A DNA stretch of 64,000 nt from the NCBI GenBank assembly GCA_027559495.1, contig JAMXSV010000017.1:1426001-1490000 (forward strand). The letters run 5' to 3'. The notes under the pieces are model-generated. The model was not told where the DNA came from. It was given only the letters and a program-made list of their open reading frames with translations, and did no database searches. Of the stretch, positions 48,377 through 63,904 are shown in pieces; position 1 is the first letter of the stretch; each line of letters begins with the position of its first letter. The position numbers and the translations under genes were made by a program. This DNA comes from Aurifilum marmelostoma (lineage: Eukaryota > Ascomycota > Sordariomycetes > Diaporthales > Cryphonectriaceae).

Positions 48377-50720
48377 ACATCACATCACATTCCTCGTGAG
48401 TACGACTTGCACAAGGTACTCAGGTCTGGTCCAGAGCTTGACGAGGTAGGAAACGCTGTTGGCTGTTGGCTGTTGAATTTCGGGGTGGGGTGGTGTTGGT
48501 GGAAGGGGTCTGGATGATCCTTCAGCCAGGTCACACAACCACTAACCCTCGATCCCGGGTCCTCTTGGGGGCTGAGATCCTTTCTCTGACTCTCACCCTC
48601 GCGCTCACCCTCCCTCTCCCTGTGTGTGTACGTTGCACCACAGTCGGCATGTCCTCTGCAGCCCCAGATCGAAACGAAGGCTCCCGGCCTAAACCCCTCC
48701 ATCGGCCAGAGCCCGACTGGCCGTGTGGTGCACGAGGACCCTGCCTGTTGGCCCTGCAAGTATGAATCCCCCCCCCCCTTCCCCCGGGAGAGAAAGGAAA
48801 GCAGAGTACCTCTTCGTCTAGGCAACGGTCGGATGAACGGCTGCCGCGGCCAGACACAAATAGTTTACCAGGGACATATACTGTGCGTTGTGATGGTTCA
48901 TGTCCTTCATGACGTCCAAGCTGGCACCGTCACCTTGTCTGTCTTATCACAAGGGCATCTCGGTGCTGGTCTAGCGCCCTACCGTGGTGCCTCGGCGGCG
49001 GCGGGTATACTTACTACTAGGGCACACAGTACTTACAGAAGAATGTAGATTACGGCATGCTGCTGTGAAGCTTAACTCAGGTGGCCCGCCCGGGCGGGTG
49101 GGCCTCGTGTTTGTTAGCCAGACCAGGCCCCAGTGGGACGTCGGCCGGAATCATGCTCGTCCCAAAGATCCCTCCCACCCCCCCCTCTACCCTCCCTGCT
49201 ACAGCAGGCGTGGGGTCCCCCCCCTTCCCTCGACCTCGATCTACTACTCGACTTCTGATTATCCTGGCAAGGCAAGGGAGCAAGGCTCTTGCCGAGCCGT
49301 TCTGGTAGTTTGGCCGTGTGCCCGTGTCCCGGGCACGGGAGCGCGCCACTCTGTAGTGTCTGGTAAGCTGGCCTGGCAGCCTGGCACCTGGCAAGCCTGG
49401 CTGACTCCGCCATGCATTCATTCCCTTGTTCTTTGGTGTGCTGGAGATCGGCGAAGGGCCCTAGGCTAGGGCTGCCACTGCTGTACAAAGACTCTCTATG
49501 TGTACTGTGTGTGGTATGTATCCCCTACCAGGGAGGCCGGGAGGAGAGGGAGGCACGCATGCAAGGCATGGAGGAGCTCCAAGGCCCGGGGTACATTGCA
49601 GAAGCACCACCGTTGTTTCTGCCCCCTCGTCTCTGCACCCGCTCTGCTCTGCGGATCACTGTGCCGTCTGCAAGCTGGCGGGCCTGTTGTGCACGCGTGC
49701 AGCTGCGCTCGAGCTATCTTTCTTGCCCGGTCCGCCCTATTCTTCTCCTCCGGGGGCCTTCTCATGCTTTCCACACCCCCTTGCCGTCATGCTTGCACCC
49801 GCGGCCTGCCATTAAACCAAACTGCGCGCCACTAAATGCAACAAATTCTTCCTTCCACCTTCCTGGCCATCTGTCACATCTGGAAAAGCCTCCTGCGAGC
49901 CTCATTCCCTCAAAATTTTTCTCTCCCCTTCACCCCTGCGTGCCGTTCAGCCAAGTCAGTCGCACGCCAGCTCCGCTGCCCTTCAACAAACAAGAAATCT
50001 CCCTAGGGCTATACATCCGTATACTTTTTATATACACCTTAACACATACCTGCTCGCTGCTTACTGATCTGCTTTGTTTATTTTGTCCTTGCTGCCTGCT
50101 ACCTCATAGCACCTCAACTTCATGTTGCCAGGCACACACACAATTCACAGGCATACGCTTCATCCCGAGACTCAGGTTTGACGACTCGACGTTGGTTCTA
50201 CCAGGATACACCATTCTACGTGCCATCTTCTTCTGCTTCGCATTGGTGGTCTGCTCGTCGGAGGATTCCCAGCGGCTCTGCCCCCGTAACCTCGTTCACC
50301 CTCGCCTCGGTGCGGCTCACACACTCCTCTTCCCTGCGGCGGATACTTGCAGCTTCTTTGATGCTCCCGTCATACATCGCGCAAGCAGGAAGACGGCACC
50401 CTCTGAGAAGGTCTTCCTAGAGACCTTGCTGTTACGCCCGCCCCAGACGTTCAGGGTTGCAGAGCTCGACGACTGCCGCGAAGCTGCTGCTGACTGTGCC
50501 AGGCACGACGGCACGGCGGCCTCAGCGACACTGTCACCGAGGTTCTTGCTCTGCTGCCTGTCCCTGCATTACAGCTTCCTGCCAGTAGTGCAGTGCAAGG
50601 GAACCACCTGTTCTCATTCCGATCCTTAAGGTGTAGGGAGGAGGAAGGGCCGGTGTGTAAACTCACCCATCGTCGTCACAGGCCACGTCTCGGGTCATAC
50701 CTCCTAAAGGCCATCACGGC

Positions 50721-53993
<3,273 letters not shown>

Positions 53994-54951
53994 TACCGAC
54001 GACCGGTGGCCTCTTCCTCTCTTGATCTATCTTTCTACTTTCTTTACTTTTCTTGCTATACACTGTCTTGGTACTTTACAGCATCGTTCTCGGGGGAAAC
54101 CGGGGGGGTCTAGGAAGGAGTACGGCCGGAGGAACAACGGACTTGGATCGGGTTGGTATTCTAATGGGAAAATCTGGGTTTGCCATTTGCTATTCTTGTT
54201 TTTTTTTTCTTTCTTTTTTGCTCTCCTCCTTGGTGTTCCCTTTTGCCCCTGGCGTTGCATATTTGTATAAAAAGGGCTGTGGATGAGGGTTGGGAATCCT
54301 TCAAGTGACCTAACAAGCAGACGTTAGCGAGCAAGCGAGTACACCTCATATAGGACCTGTGGGTGAGCATCTAGCGGTTCAGAAGGCAAAGAGACATTAT
54401 TGGTCTTATCAAATGGCTTTGATGTGGAGGTGTTCTGTGATACAGATGAGGTGTGACCTGGCCTAGATGACGAGGGCTAGATGGTGAGAAGGTAGGTTTC
54501 TTTTGGAAAGAGGGTTGGGGATTTTGGGGGGGGGGGCACCCACAGCAGGAAATGTCATGTCATTGATTCACCTGGTTTACTACAAGGTTTGTAATGTTCC
54601 TAATGAATGCTCATCTCTGTATTTTGTTGCCTTGTCTTTGTGTCCATCATTGCTGCTGGGGGGGGGGGGCTGTTGCTCGTGAGGGATGGACAGCGTGCGC
54701 CTGTTCGAGATTGGACTCACTCATAACAAAGAATCCAAGAGGAAGGCGAGCGATGAATAAGGGATAATAAACAGAAAAGCACAGGTATTATATAACTCCA
54801 ATCACCTCTTTCTCTACTTATTTCCTTCGAGAAAAGAATCAAATTAAACTCAGTACAATAGAAATTAGGCCGCACACACACAAAGACATCACCAGGTGAT
54901 GGATGATAGATAGCATTACACCAAAACAAAAACAAAAAATAAGTCAAAAAG
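53994..54951. other. Intergenic between Zn2Cys6 factor and tRNA-Arg
   Basis: About 950 bp with T-rich and G-run low-complexity patches (54200-54225, 54526-54537, 54659-54669). No coding feature supported. Confidence 0.5.
54946..54950 (-). terminator. RNA polymerase III terminator (T5)
   Basis: On the minus strand five T residues follow directly after the tRNA 3' end. Confidence 0.7.
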
Positions 54952-55064
54952 AACTCCCGGCGGGGCTCGAACCCGCAACCCCCAGATTTCAGTGAACACA
55001 ACTCAGTTTCGACTATGCCACATTAGGTTAGAAGTCTGATGCGCTACCATTGCGCCACGGGAGC
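54952..55064 (-). tRNA. tRNA-Arg(UCU) with a 41-nt intron
   Basis: Read on the minus strand, the acceptor arm GCTCCCG pairs with CGGGAGT (one G-U at the first pair). The D arm is GCGC/GCGC around AATGGTA. The anticodon stem TCAGA/TCTGG encloses loop CTTCTAA, with anticodon TCT reading AGA codons. The T arm is GCGGG-TTCGAGC-CCCGC. The intron sits at the canonical site one base 3' of the anticodon. The mature tRNA is 72 nt without CCA. Confidence 0.93.
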
Positions 55065-56155
55065 TTTTGGTGATTTTGATGGTACGCTCGTTGAATCCCG
55101 AGTGGCTTATATGTGCCCGGATGTAGTCTGTGGTTTTTTTTTTTCCTTCCGTCTCTTCAGCTTGCTTTGCTTGGGGTGGGTGGATTTGTATACTTTACTT
55201 GCTACATCTATCATTTGAGATTCTGATGCTTCAGCTTCCTTCTTCTAGCAGCATCCTGTCAGCTGCTTGTTTCCGAAGCTCTGGAATTCCGCGTGTCTTC
55301 TTTTGGCTCTTGACGATATGAACAACTGGCATTGCTCTTAGAAACACACTGAGAGTGGTTTGAACTCAACCACTCTACCCATCATCTCTAATGCATGTGT
55401 GTCTTGCTCTGAAGGAGTTGTGATTGTTATTGAATGGAGGATATGTGGCTGACCTAGAGAGAGAGAGAGAGAGGTGCTGTGGCTTGAAAATGTCGTTGTG
55501 ATGATGATTCTGGGAGGGTGAGTCACTTGCTTGACTCGGTTGGCAATGTCCCACCAGAAACGGGCTCGTAGTAGTCGTTGTCACCTTTATTTTGCTGAGC
55601 AGTGTTTGGGGGACTAGCTAGATGGATCTGGAGCTAAAAACTCCATGACCTTCTCTGTTTTCAATATTTATTCATAAGAAATATCTACTAATGAACAATC
55701 ACCCCGGGCTTTGGAGGATGGAGACAATGATCATTTTAATATTACCAGAGAAGAGCAGGCAGTCAAGTATGTATAGGTAATGTGTATATATATATGTACG
55801 GCAAGAGCGAGAGTATATATATAAATCCACCGGTCCATCCGAGAAACAATAAAAATGCTATATACAAGAATAGACTTTTGCTTATAATCATCAAGGAAGC
55901 GGGAATGATATTTCGAGGAGTAGCAAGTAAAGAGGGGGACAAGTGGAACTTTGCTCCTTCTTTTCTTACTATTCCATTTCTTTTCTTTCTTCTATCCCGT
56001 TTGGCTTCATGACACAAGCGTTTTACTCAACAGCAACGCCACTCAGGTCACCTTCACCGTAGAGGAAGCAGGCATGAAAGGGGCTTTACCTCCTCTCGAG
56101 ATGCCTGTTTGAGCCCTGCGGAACGCTCTGGCTCAAAGACGGACGGGACGCCCGC
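55065..56155. other. 1.1-kb intergenic, tRNA to GH7 gene
   Basis: AT-rich DNA with a GA repeat (about 55458-55474) and short TA runs (about 55784-55795, 55813-55823). No gene seen. Confidence 0.5.
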
Positions 56156-57766
56156 TTAGACGGTGTAGGTCGAGTTGATGGCGCCGAACTTGATGTTGGA
56201 GTAGATGACCTTGGCGCTGGCGTCGGAGGACTCGACGCTGGCGGGGACACCAGAGCTGGTGGCGCAGCTGCCGCGGACGGAGCCCGGGACGGTCGAGTCG
56301 ACGGGGTAGGTGGAGTCGAGCCAGAGCATGTCGGCGTAGTAGTCGTCCCACAGGGAGAGGACGAGGACCATGGGGGCGGCCAGGGCGTCGCTCATGGCGG
56401 ACCAGCCTCCGTTGGATGTGAAGGAGCCCTCGCTCTCAAAGGCGGTGATCTCGGCGTCGCAGTAGGCCTCGGTGAGCGAGTTGTAGGCGGTCAGGCCCGA
56501 GACGGTGCCGTACGAGTTGGGGATCAGCTGGCCGTTCTGGACGTAGTAGCGGCGGATCTCGGACAGCGAGCCGCCGGACTCGATGAACTGCGTCACCACG
56601 GTGAAGACCTGCGAGGTGTCGACGGTCAGGCCGTCGCCGTAGAAGGTGGTGTCGCCGTTGCGGTAGCTGTTGTAGTCACAGCCGTCAGGGTCGCAGGTGC
56701 CGTCGTAGCGGTTGTCAGCGCCGCTGTAGGTGCCACCGCAGGTATCTCCGTCGCAGATCGTCTCCGTGATGCTCTGGCAAGGGTGCGCCGTGTAGGCAGT
56801 CGAGTACGAGTTGGCCTCCCAGACGTCCTATATCCGCGCGGCGGGCGAGCGCTTTGTCAGCCGTCATGGTCGGCTTCAGGAGCCAATGCAGCAGCATCAA
56901 GTTGACTCACCATCTCTGGGCAGCAAGATCCGTGGTCGCCAAGACCGGTGTTGGCGTTGTTGGAGGATGAAACCCAACCCTCAACGTTGGCCTGAGGAGA
57001 GTTTGTATGGTCAGTGGAAACACGCTCCTTTTGTCAGGTAAAGGAACAATTACGAACCTCGCCGCCAATGAACTTCAGGTCACGAGGGCACTGGCTGTCG
57101 CAGTAGCCAGTTCCGTAGGCAGCGCCGGCCTTGTTGCCAGAGTACTCAGAGAGGCCGCCGTCCTCGGGCATCGAGACGAAGTACAGAGCACCGTTCAGAC
57201 CGCACTATTTGCATGACATCGATTAGCATCGTGATACAGGGCCACAAGGACTAGCAGGGGCTTGTTGTCTTCCTCTGTCTCTCTGCTTGATCATGACATA
57301 CCGGCAGCTGGGAAACATCCACATCAAAGGAGAACTCCTTGCCCAGGAGGGTGAACATCTCGTATTCGGTATCAGACGCCATCAGGTACAGGCGTGAGCC
57401 GACGTTCTCTCCGTTGCTGTTCTCCGTGACAAAGTCCAGAGTGAGTGCATCGCCGCTCGAGGAGACGCCGTATGTCGACGAGTAGTCGGCACCGTCGAGG
57501 CAGCAGTCCTCAGCACAGGTCGCGTCCGTGTCGCAGATGGACGTGTCCCAGGTGTTGCCGGTGTAGCAGTTGGTGGAGCTGTTGACGTCGTGGACCCATC
57601 GCCAGTTGGCGTCGATGGTGATGGAGCCTGTGGTGGTGGTGCAGCTACCCGCGGACGTGCAGGTGGACCACTCCAGCGTGGGCTTGGTCTCGGTCGTCAG
57701 GGTACAGGCTTGCTGTGCCTTGGCCGCGGCCACGAGGGCGCTGATGGCAGCAAGCTTGCTGTACAT
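56156..57766 (-). CDS. GH7 cellobiohydrolase (reducing-end type), secreted, no CBM
   Basis: Four exons: 57302-57766, 57058-57204, 56911-56991 and 56156-56827; 454 residues. The signal peptide MYSKLAAISALVAAAKA is followed by QQACT, the usual mature start. It degrades crystalline cellulose from chain ends, releasing cellobiose. The catalytic triad motif E-x-D-x-x-E (EMDVWEAN) spans the last junction as E230, D232 and E235, which fits the T. reesei Cel7A positions once the 17-residue signal is subtracted. Many paired cysteines and the CGLNGALYF, GYCDSQCPRDLKFI and GSCCPEM segments are family-typical. The protein ends right after the catalytic domain with no linker or cellulose-binding module. 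The exon 2 donor reads GTTCGT, a weak but workable site. Confidence 0.93.
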
Positions 57767-57918
57767 CTTGCCGCTGTCTTTGCGTTGATATGGGTGAGAC
57801 GAGGGTGTGAAAACCAAGGACCAGGAAGCGAAATGAAGAAATGCTCGAGACCAGGAGGAATTGTCGTTGGTGACGATAGGTGACCTCAAAACCTCTGACG
57901 AGAAGAGGTCAGGGTACG

Positions 57919-57930
57919 CTTTATATATAT
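57919..57930 (-). promoter_or_regulatory. TATA element of the GH7 gene
   Basis: On the minus strand this reads ATATATATAAAG, about 155 bp before the ATG at 57766. Confidence 0.55.
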
Positions 57931-57956
57931 TCTCCAGGAACCGGCGTACCAGTCTG

Positions 57957-57962
57957 TTAGCC
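57957..57962 (-). promoter_or_regulatory. Putative XlnR/XYR1-type site of the GH7 gene
   Basis: GGCTAA on the minus strand, about 190 bp before the GH7 ATG and just upstream of the TATA element. This hexamer is the core bound by the cellulase/xylanase activator XlnR/XYR1 in other ascomycetes. A hexamer occurs often by chance, so this is suggestive only. Confidence 0.35.
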
Positions 57963-60900
57963 TCCCCCTCTCGAGCATGTCCAAACGCCCACGGAGGAAC
58001 GTCCCGCGCCAACAGCAGAGTATAGATCGACCCTCTACTCGTGGGAAACACGGCCCAGCGAAGCGGACCACAAGAGCCGTGGGGAATCACAGAGCACATC
58101 CACATCCTACCAGTGATGATCGTCCCCTCACTAAGGGCCCAAGCCAGGCCCTGCAATATGATGAAGAGCACACGCGGGTGGCGGCCCGTCAAGACTAGAC
58201 TTCCACCTCAGGCAGACGGAGGAGGATGTGAGGTATGGAGAAGTCGCGAAGGGTTGCCCTTCCCAAGCGCCCCTCGTCCGCTTTGGACGACTGGAGCAAC
58301 ATCAGCCGTGGACCACCATGGTCCCATCAGCCATGGAACGACGGGTCTCGGTGGCCAGCATCGTCTTGGATGTGGGTCTGGGAACCTCGAGCTGTACCGG
58401 CATGCCATCCCGAGGATGCCTGGCTCTCCCCAGCATCCCAAGGTGCCCAAGGCCGTGCTCACCTCGAACCACGTTTCAGGTCATGGGCGGAGGCAAGAAT
58501 CGAGCCGAGAACTGCCTAGTCACGATCCATGGCGTGTAGTCCGGGAGGGATGGCCAGTCGGTCGCCCTTGGGGGAGGGGGTGGGGGCACAACGATGTCGT
58601 CCTCAACCGGAGCCGCATATCAATCATCCTGCTACGCGCTTCATCCCCGGAGGAGTGCCGTGGAGAAGGTGTGTGCATCAGGTGGCCAGCATGGTTGCAC
58701 TGGATGGCTGACCTGGTCAGCGGTAACGTTAGAGGCGGGCTGCGCTGTCTGGAATCGACATACCGTCTCGCCCTCTGCTATTGGAGGGTTTTCCCAGGGC
58801 AGGGCCAGAAACAGCAATGCGGAGGTCTGCTTGCCGAGCGTGACATGATGTCGCGCCTCACAAGACACTCTTAGCCCGAAAGTGAAGGTGAGAAGCCATC
58901 AAAAGAAGTGATGCGCACGTCCTTTGATGAACCTTTGAGACGCTCCGAGCTGCCATTCTCGGTACAGGCAGGAAGTTGATTGCCTGGTGCATAGGAAGAA
59001 TTGCTGGAAAAGCCCTGTGTTGTGTAGATTGCGGAGCGGCGGCAAGGTTTATTGGGGTGGCCCCTCTTGGGTGGTATTCCTCCTGCAGGTTGCATGCTTG
59101 GCCCATCATGGTCAAGCGAGATGTGGCGCGCATCTGGGGGGACAGTCGGGATGTGGCTCCCCCTCATGGACCGCCACATCAGATGTGTGCTGGTTGTCAG
59201 ACTTGGGGTTTTGATGCTATCATGTTGACTAATTTCCTTTCTTGTTTGGCCAGATCTGAAGCGCTCACGATTACCATCGCTCTTGAAACCGGTGATGTTC
59301 TTCTCGATTTGCTGAACCGCAGATCATCGCAGTCCACTTGTTGTTGATGGGCGTCAGCGGTCTCGGCTGCTCCCGTCTAATGCAGGTCATATATATTAAT
59401 AGGCCTTGGTTGTGCAGTGATAACCGGGCTCTGGGCCTCTGAAGTGCCTGATCGCGCGGTCCAGTTCATTTATGTAGATTGCGCTCTCGTGCGCCAAGAC
59501 CTCAAGACCCCAGAGACGAGCACTGGCTGCATATGTCAAAGGCGATCTTTCATTTAATCCACATGGTGTACCAAGATGCGGATTATGATCAGCTGAAACG
59601 CCTCAAGAGCCTCCATGTTTCGACGCAGACTGCAAACGTAAAACGTCCGGGCACGATCTGCACAAGGAATTGATCCTTTGTAATTGCGCGTATATAAAGT
59701 AAAACAAGCCCACATCCCATTGTTTGTTCGTCTTGTCGCTGTTCGCGCGGCTGCTGCAGCGCCTGTGGGGCTCGCGCCAGCGGTACTGCAGATGAGCCAG
59801 GACGCCCCTCGTGGTGAGCCTCGACGACGCCTGAAGCTCTTCGATCAATCGACTCTGGCCTGACACAGCTGGCTATGCGGAATTCGAACTGGATATGCCT
59901 GGCGCTAGGCTGACGGCGTCGTGCAAAGTCGTGCGAGGGGATCATCTGTCAGCCGCTATGCTCAAAAAGCGTCAGCAAGAGCTCAATACTGACCGCTGTC
60001 TTCAGCTGGAACGCATGTTGGACACAACTTCTCTGATCTGTTTGTTTCCCCTTCGAAAGAACAATTTTGTTCGAATATTCCCTGACATGATCCAGAATTA
60101 GGTTTCTCTGAAAGGTGATGGCAGTGTTCAGGTGGACAACAGACCGTCTGGAACAGTAGCTCAGCTACCGGTCGATGAGGTCGTGGTCCGAGTGATGGCA
60201 GTTCGCCACCCACAACGCACGCTTGAGACCCTGAGGACAGCATCTTTCCCAGATCGACATGGAATCCGAGCAAAGTCCCAGTGGGATGGATGCTCATTTC
60301 GGGGCAAGTCGGAGACTCGCGCATCAAGCGATATGACGACGCCTCGTCTCATTCTTCATTGTCAGGGATGATGAGCCGCTCCGAGTTTCTCTCAGGACTT
60401 ACCCGCGGCATGCTCGAAAGGGCGACTGATGACGTCCACAAAGTTGGCGCACATGAGCTAGAGAGGACCACTTTGATAATATCCGAGCCTTGGAGATGCC
60501 GAAGAGCCTGAACTCAGCTTCTCAGATCATCCTAGCCTAAGTGCAGCCATGCCAGGAAGCACTCACCCGGCAGCCCGGAAGGCTCGTACGGGCGACGTCG
60601 TCACCATACGAATCGGCGGCCCGAGAGCAGACCTGAGGCAGACCCAGTTCCAGTGAGTCCGGCATGCCCACAGCAGCTGCAGCTGCATGCATCATGACGA
60701 ACAGCCACAACAATAACCGTGCTGCCTATCAACGGGGAGAGGCGAGAGAGTTCCCCATACGAAGAGGTGTGACGGAAGCGGCAGCCGGCCGCACACGCCC
60801 TGCTGCAGTGTCACGCCAGCCCGGGATGAATGGGTGATGCACGAGAGGAGATAAGGTCGCACACATCTTGACGTGGATCTGGGAGGCTATGTCAGATCGG

Positions 60901-62030
60901 CGTCGTCGGCTCTCTCGCTCGGGATAAACACTGATAGGGGGCCAAGGGCCGGTAGATGTGAGCAGAAACAACAGCATCTGCGGTGACAGACTGGGAGACA
61001 CGTCTGAACGTAGCACTCAACCATGGCGTTTACACATGATCTGCAAGCTTCCTTGCCTGTCAATGCAGAATTGAAGGGACATAAGCTCCCCACCATCCTT
61101 TGTTTGCAGCCAACACTGCCACCATGTTTAGCCGCGCCTCGCCGACCCCCACGAGGGGATCATGTATGCCACGAGCACCAGCCGAGTACGTACCCCTCCA
61201 ATGCAAGCTGCAGGAGGCTATAGCCGAATCGCCTCGCAGGCGCGCAGAGGGGGCGTTTATGGGTCGAGGAAAGTTGCTGCCGCCGGAGTTGGAGCCCGTC
61301 ACTGCCGACGATGCACGTTGACTTGGACCAGTCAAGGAAAAAAAAAAAAAAAAAGCAGAACGTTCGCAGGTCACGAGAGGTCACGAGAAGGCATGACCAT
61401 TCAGAAACAGTCCCCATCTCTGGATCCACTTCAGGCTCTCTGCAGAAGCAGTCATCATTGCGGTGTGAGTGCCGAGATCTTGCTTGTTGGGGCCCCTACT
61501 GTACAGCCCGGCAGGGAAGGAGATGAAGCTTGTTCTCTCGGAGGCAGCTTCCCCTTGTACGCAGCGCTCTGTTTGGGCCTAGCGTTCACAGTCAACCATG
61601 CATGGTCCCTGGACCTTCCAAAAGATTCGTCCAACTATACCTAGGTACTCGCTCACTAATTAAGTAATCACAGGCCTCAGTGAGGCCAGCAATTCTCTCT
61701 CGCACCTTGGTTCGTCTCGATTTTTTATCCTCCAAAAAGAAATCCCCTGCAACGTCATGCATTTGAGATTCACGCTTTCAAAGTGGATTTCAGTTCTAAG
61801 TCTTTCGAAAGTATCGTCTAATTACACTGTCTATTTAATGCTAGGAACGAATGATGAGTCCATTCATTAGGGTATCTTACCATGGCTGACCAGAAATTCA
61901 TGTCGAGAGCTTCTATCCCATGCCACACACCTCTTGTCTCTATTGCGGTAACATATTCCCGTCGGTTGTTTTATGAGCCTATATACTCATATGAGAATAC
62001 AAAGGACAAAGACATCAAGTCCCGAGCCAT

Positions 62031-63315
62031 CTAGTAATCATACTCATAGCAGAGGTAGCCGCCCTGCACGTTCATGATCTCCTCAATCTTGACATCAGGC
62101 AGGATAGCAGCGGTGCTGAGGACATAGTCAAGAGTGGTGTTCAGGTTGTAGGAAGCCGGCAGGGTGATGGCGTTCTCCTCAAAAAAGGTGTAGTTCCAGG
62201 CGTTGCCAGATATGTCGAACAGGCGCGAGGACGCGTTTGCCGTCTGCCACTTCCACCACACACGGTCGACGTAGTTGTGGTGCATAAAGAACATGGGGTC
62301 ACCAGCGGAGGCGTAAATGTCAGACATCTAGAGAAGACGGGTTTCTGGTTAGTATCATTTTCCTATTCGGTATCCCATCCTGCTAGCCTCAGAGCTGAGA
62401 TGAAGGAAAAAAGTACAAACTCACAATGCCTCCGCTAGAGTTGTGCCCGGCAACATGAGGGCTCGTGTTGAAGTCCACCATGCAGTTGAAAAAGCCGTAG
62501 TAGTCATTGTGAACCCTGCAGGTGTCGAGCTTCTCGGTCCCCATGTACTCGATGTAGTCGGACGTCCAGCCGCGGTAGAGACAGTACTCAGTGTCCGCCA
62601 GACCGGGTCCGATGTACATGGTCGTGTTGGCAAAGACACCGTCGGTGAGACAGTCGTCCGCGCCGGTGCTGTTGCCGCCAAAGGCCTCGGAAGACCACAT
62701 CTCGGAGCGGAAGAGGTCTCCTGCGTTGGCATCGGCCTCCTCGTCCCACCAGCTCATGGGGCCGTTGTAGTTGCACTGGGTGCGTAGGAGGGTCTCGTGC
62801 GCGTGCATGTAGTATCGATGCCAAGGGAGGAATTGTCCCTGTTGTTGTTATTGTTGTTCAGTAATTAATCATCATGTAATCAGTACAATATGGTAAGAGA
62901 GGAACGCAGAGATGAGGTTTAGCCTCTGACTTACAACATTGTGAACGATATCCCCAACAAAGGTATCATCAACGGTGGTGTTCTGAAGGTCGCGGTGTAG
63001 GGCCTGCAGGTCGCTCCAGCGGCTGGTCACGCCGTCGAGGGTCGTCTCGGCCGGGAGGTTGAAGAGGCACTTCTCAGCAGCGAGGTATGCTTTCTTCTCC
63101 GACGGGGTCAGGTTCCGCCATTCCTTGCGGACGCGGATATTGTCTGCGGTGCAGGTTCCGTTGAAGTAAAAGGTCGTCTCGGCAGATTTGGTCTGGGAAG
63201 ACAGCTCGTTCGTCGACGAAGAGGCAGCCAGTCGGTTTGTCTGGCCCGATCCTGGGACAGAAGCTGCCTTGACGGAGCCTGCGGCAAGGAGGAGGCTGGC
63301 GAGAAGAGAATGCAT
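62031..63315 (-). CDS. Secreted short tyrosinase / catechol oxidase-like copper enzyme
   Basis: Three exons: 62935-63315, 62425-62838 and 62031-62327; 363 residues. MHSLLASLLLAAGSVKA is a signal peptide. The type-3 copper centre is complete. CuA has H107 (LQALHRDL), H125 (DIVHNV) and H134 (GQFLPWHRYYMHAHE); CuB has H255 and H259 (SPHVAGHNSSGG) and H282 (DPMFFMHHNYVDRVWWKW). Such enzymes hydroxylate phenols and/or oxidise catechols to quinones. The protein ends about 80 residues after CuB (GGYLCYEYDY), so it lacks the large C-terminal shielding domain of classical melanin tyrosinases and belongs to the short secreted class. Whether it has monophenolase activity cannot be told from sequence. 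The start at 63315 was chosen because the upstream in-frame codons lack an ATG. Confidence 0.9.
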
Positions 63316-63904
63316 CGTGTTAAGCAGAACACTAGTATTAAAAAGAAGTCCTGAATTATGTAACAAAGAAGGATGGCGCAGAGGCTTTTCGACACAAATG
63401 AATGAGAGTCAACGCCTTGCCTAGTGATTGTGCGAGGCTATGATATTACTTCTGAGCCATCTTGGCAGGAAGACGATCCATCTTATATCCCTTGTGGTTT
63501 CGATGGCAGTGCCCACCCCCTGACCGATGCTCGACGATGTTGACATTGGGAAAGAAATATCTCTCATCCATGCTGCAGGTGTCCGTGTGTGATCCACGAT
63601 GTAGATTGGTCTAGGCTCAGCTGCATTAAGGGCCACTTCGAAACCCTTCAGAGGCCCTGGTATTAGGCGTCTGCCCCGCTGCGATATGGTAAAATTAGAG
63701 AGAAGAAAAAAAAAAAGGGGGGGAAAAAAAAAAAAATCAAGGCAATAAATACGCTCACTTACATATCGAATATTAGGCAAGTGCGTGGCCAACTAGAACC
63801 CAATCCACCCGCAAGTTTTGAGACTAGGTAGACTGACGTTCCTGTTTCTTCTCTTTTTTTTTTTTTTTAATCTATTTCACAACGACGATCCCATAGCAGG
63901 AAGG
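63316..63904. other. Upstream region of the tyrosinase gene
   Basis: 590 bp holding the tyrosinase promoter and the 3' flank of the edge gene. It contains an A-rich tract (about 63698-63736) and a T run (about 63854-63868). No gene seen. Confidence 0.5.

Larger units (their letters stand above)
46445..50720. other. 4.3-kb intergenic region upstream of the Zn2Cys6 factor
   Basis: No gene that I can support. Long pyrimidine-rich stretches (about 49600-50600) look like promoter and leader of the downstream regulator, and an unidentified first exon of that gene may lie here. A GCAC repeat (48349-48376) and a 16-bp palindrome (47721-47736) are present. A 405-codon open frame at 49412-50629 has no protein-like features. 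Confidence 0.45.
57767..62030. other. 4.3-kb intergenic region between GH7 gene and tyrosinase
   Basis: The first 300 bp are the GH7 promoter. The remainder has no recognisable gene, transposon or tRNA. Several mid-length open frames (for example 58041-58874 and 58976-59347, plus strand) have no domain, no repeat and no similarity known to me. The tyrosinase 3' flank lies at the right end, and a TACCTAGGTA palindrome at 61638-61647. Confidence 0.45.

Noticed and set aside
49412..50629. 405-codon plus-strand open frame upstream of the Zn2Cys6 factor
   Set aside because: Translation is Ser/Pro/Leu/Cys-rich with no domain, in CT-rich DNA that looks like a fungal promoter and leader. Stop codons are rare there because of base composition.
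57767..58192. Upstream in-frame extension of the GH7 gene
   Set aside because: The open frame continues upstream, but MYSKLAAISALVAAAKA is a clear signal peptide, and the TATA element sits inside the would-be extension.
58041..58874. 277-codon plus-strand open frame
   Set aside because: No recognisable motif, composition unlike the other proteins of this window, and no plausible splice partners.
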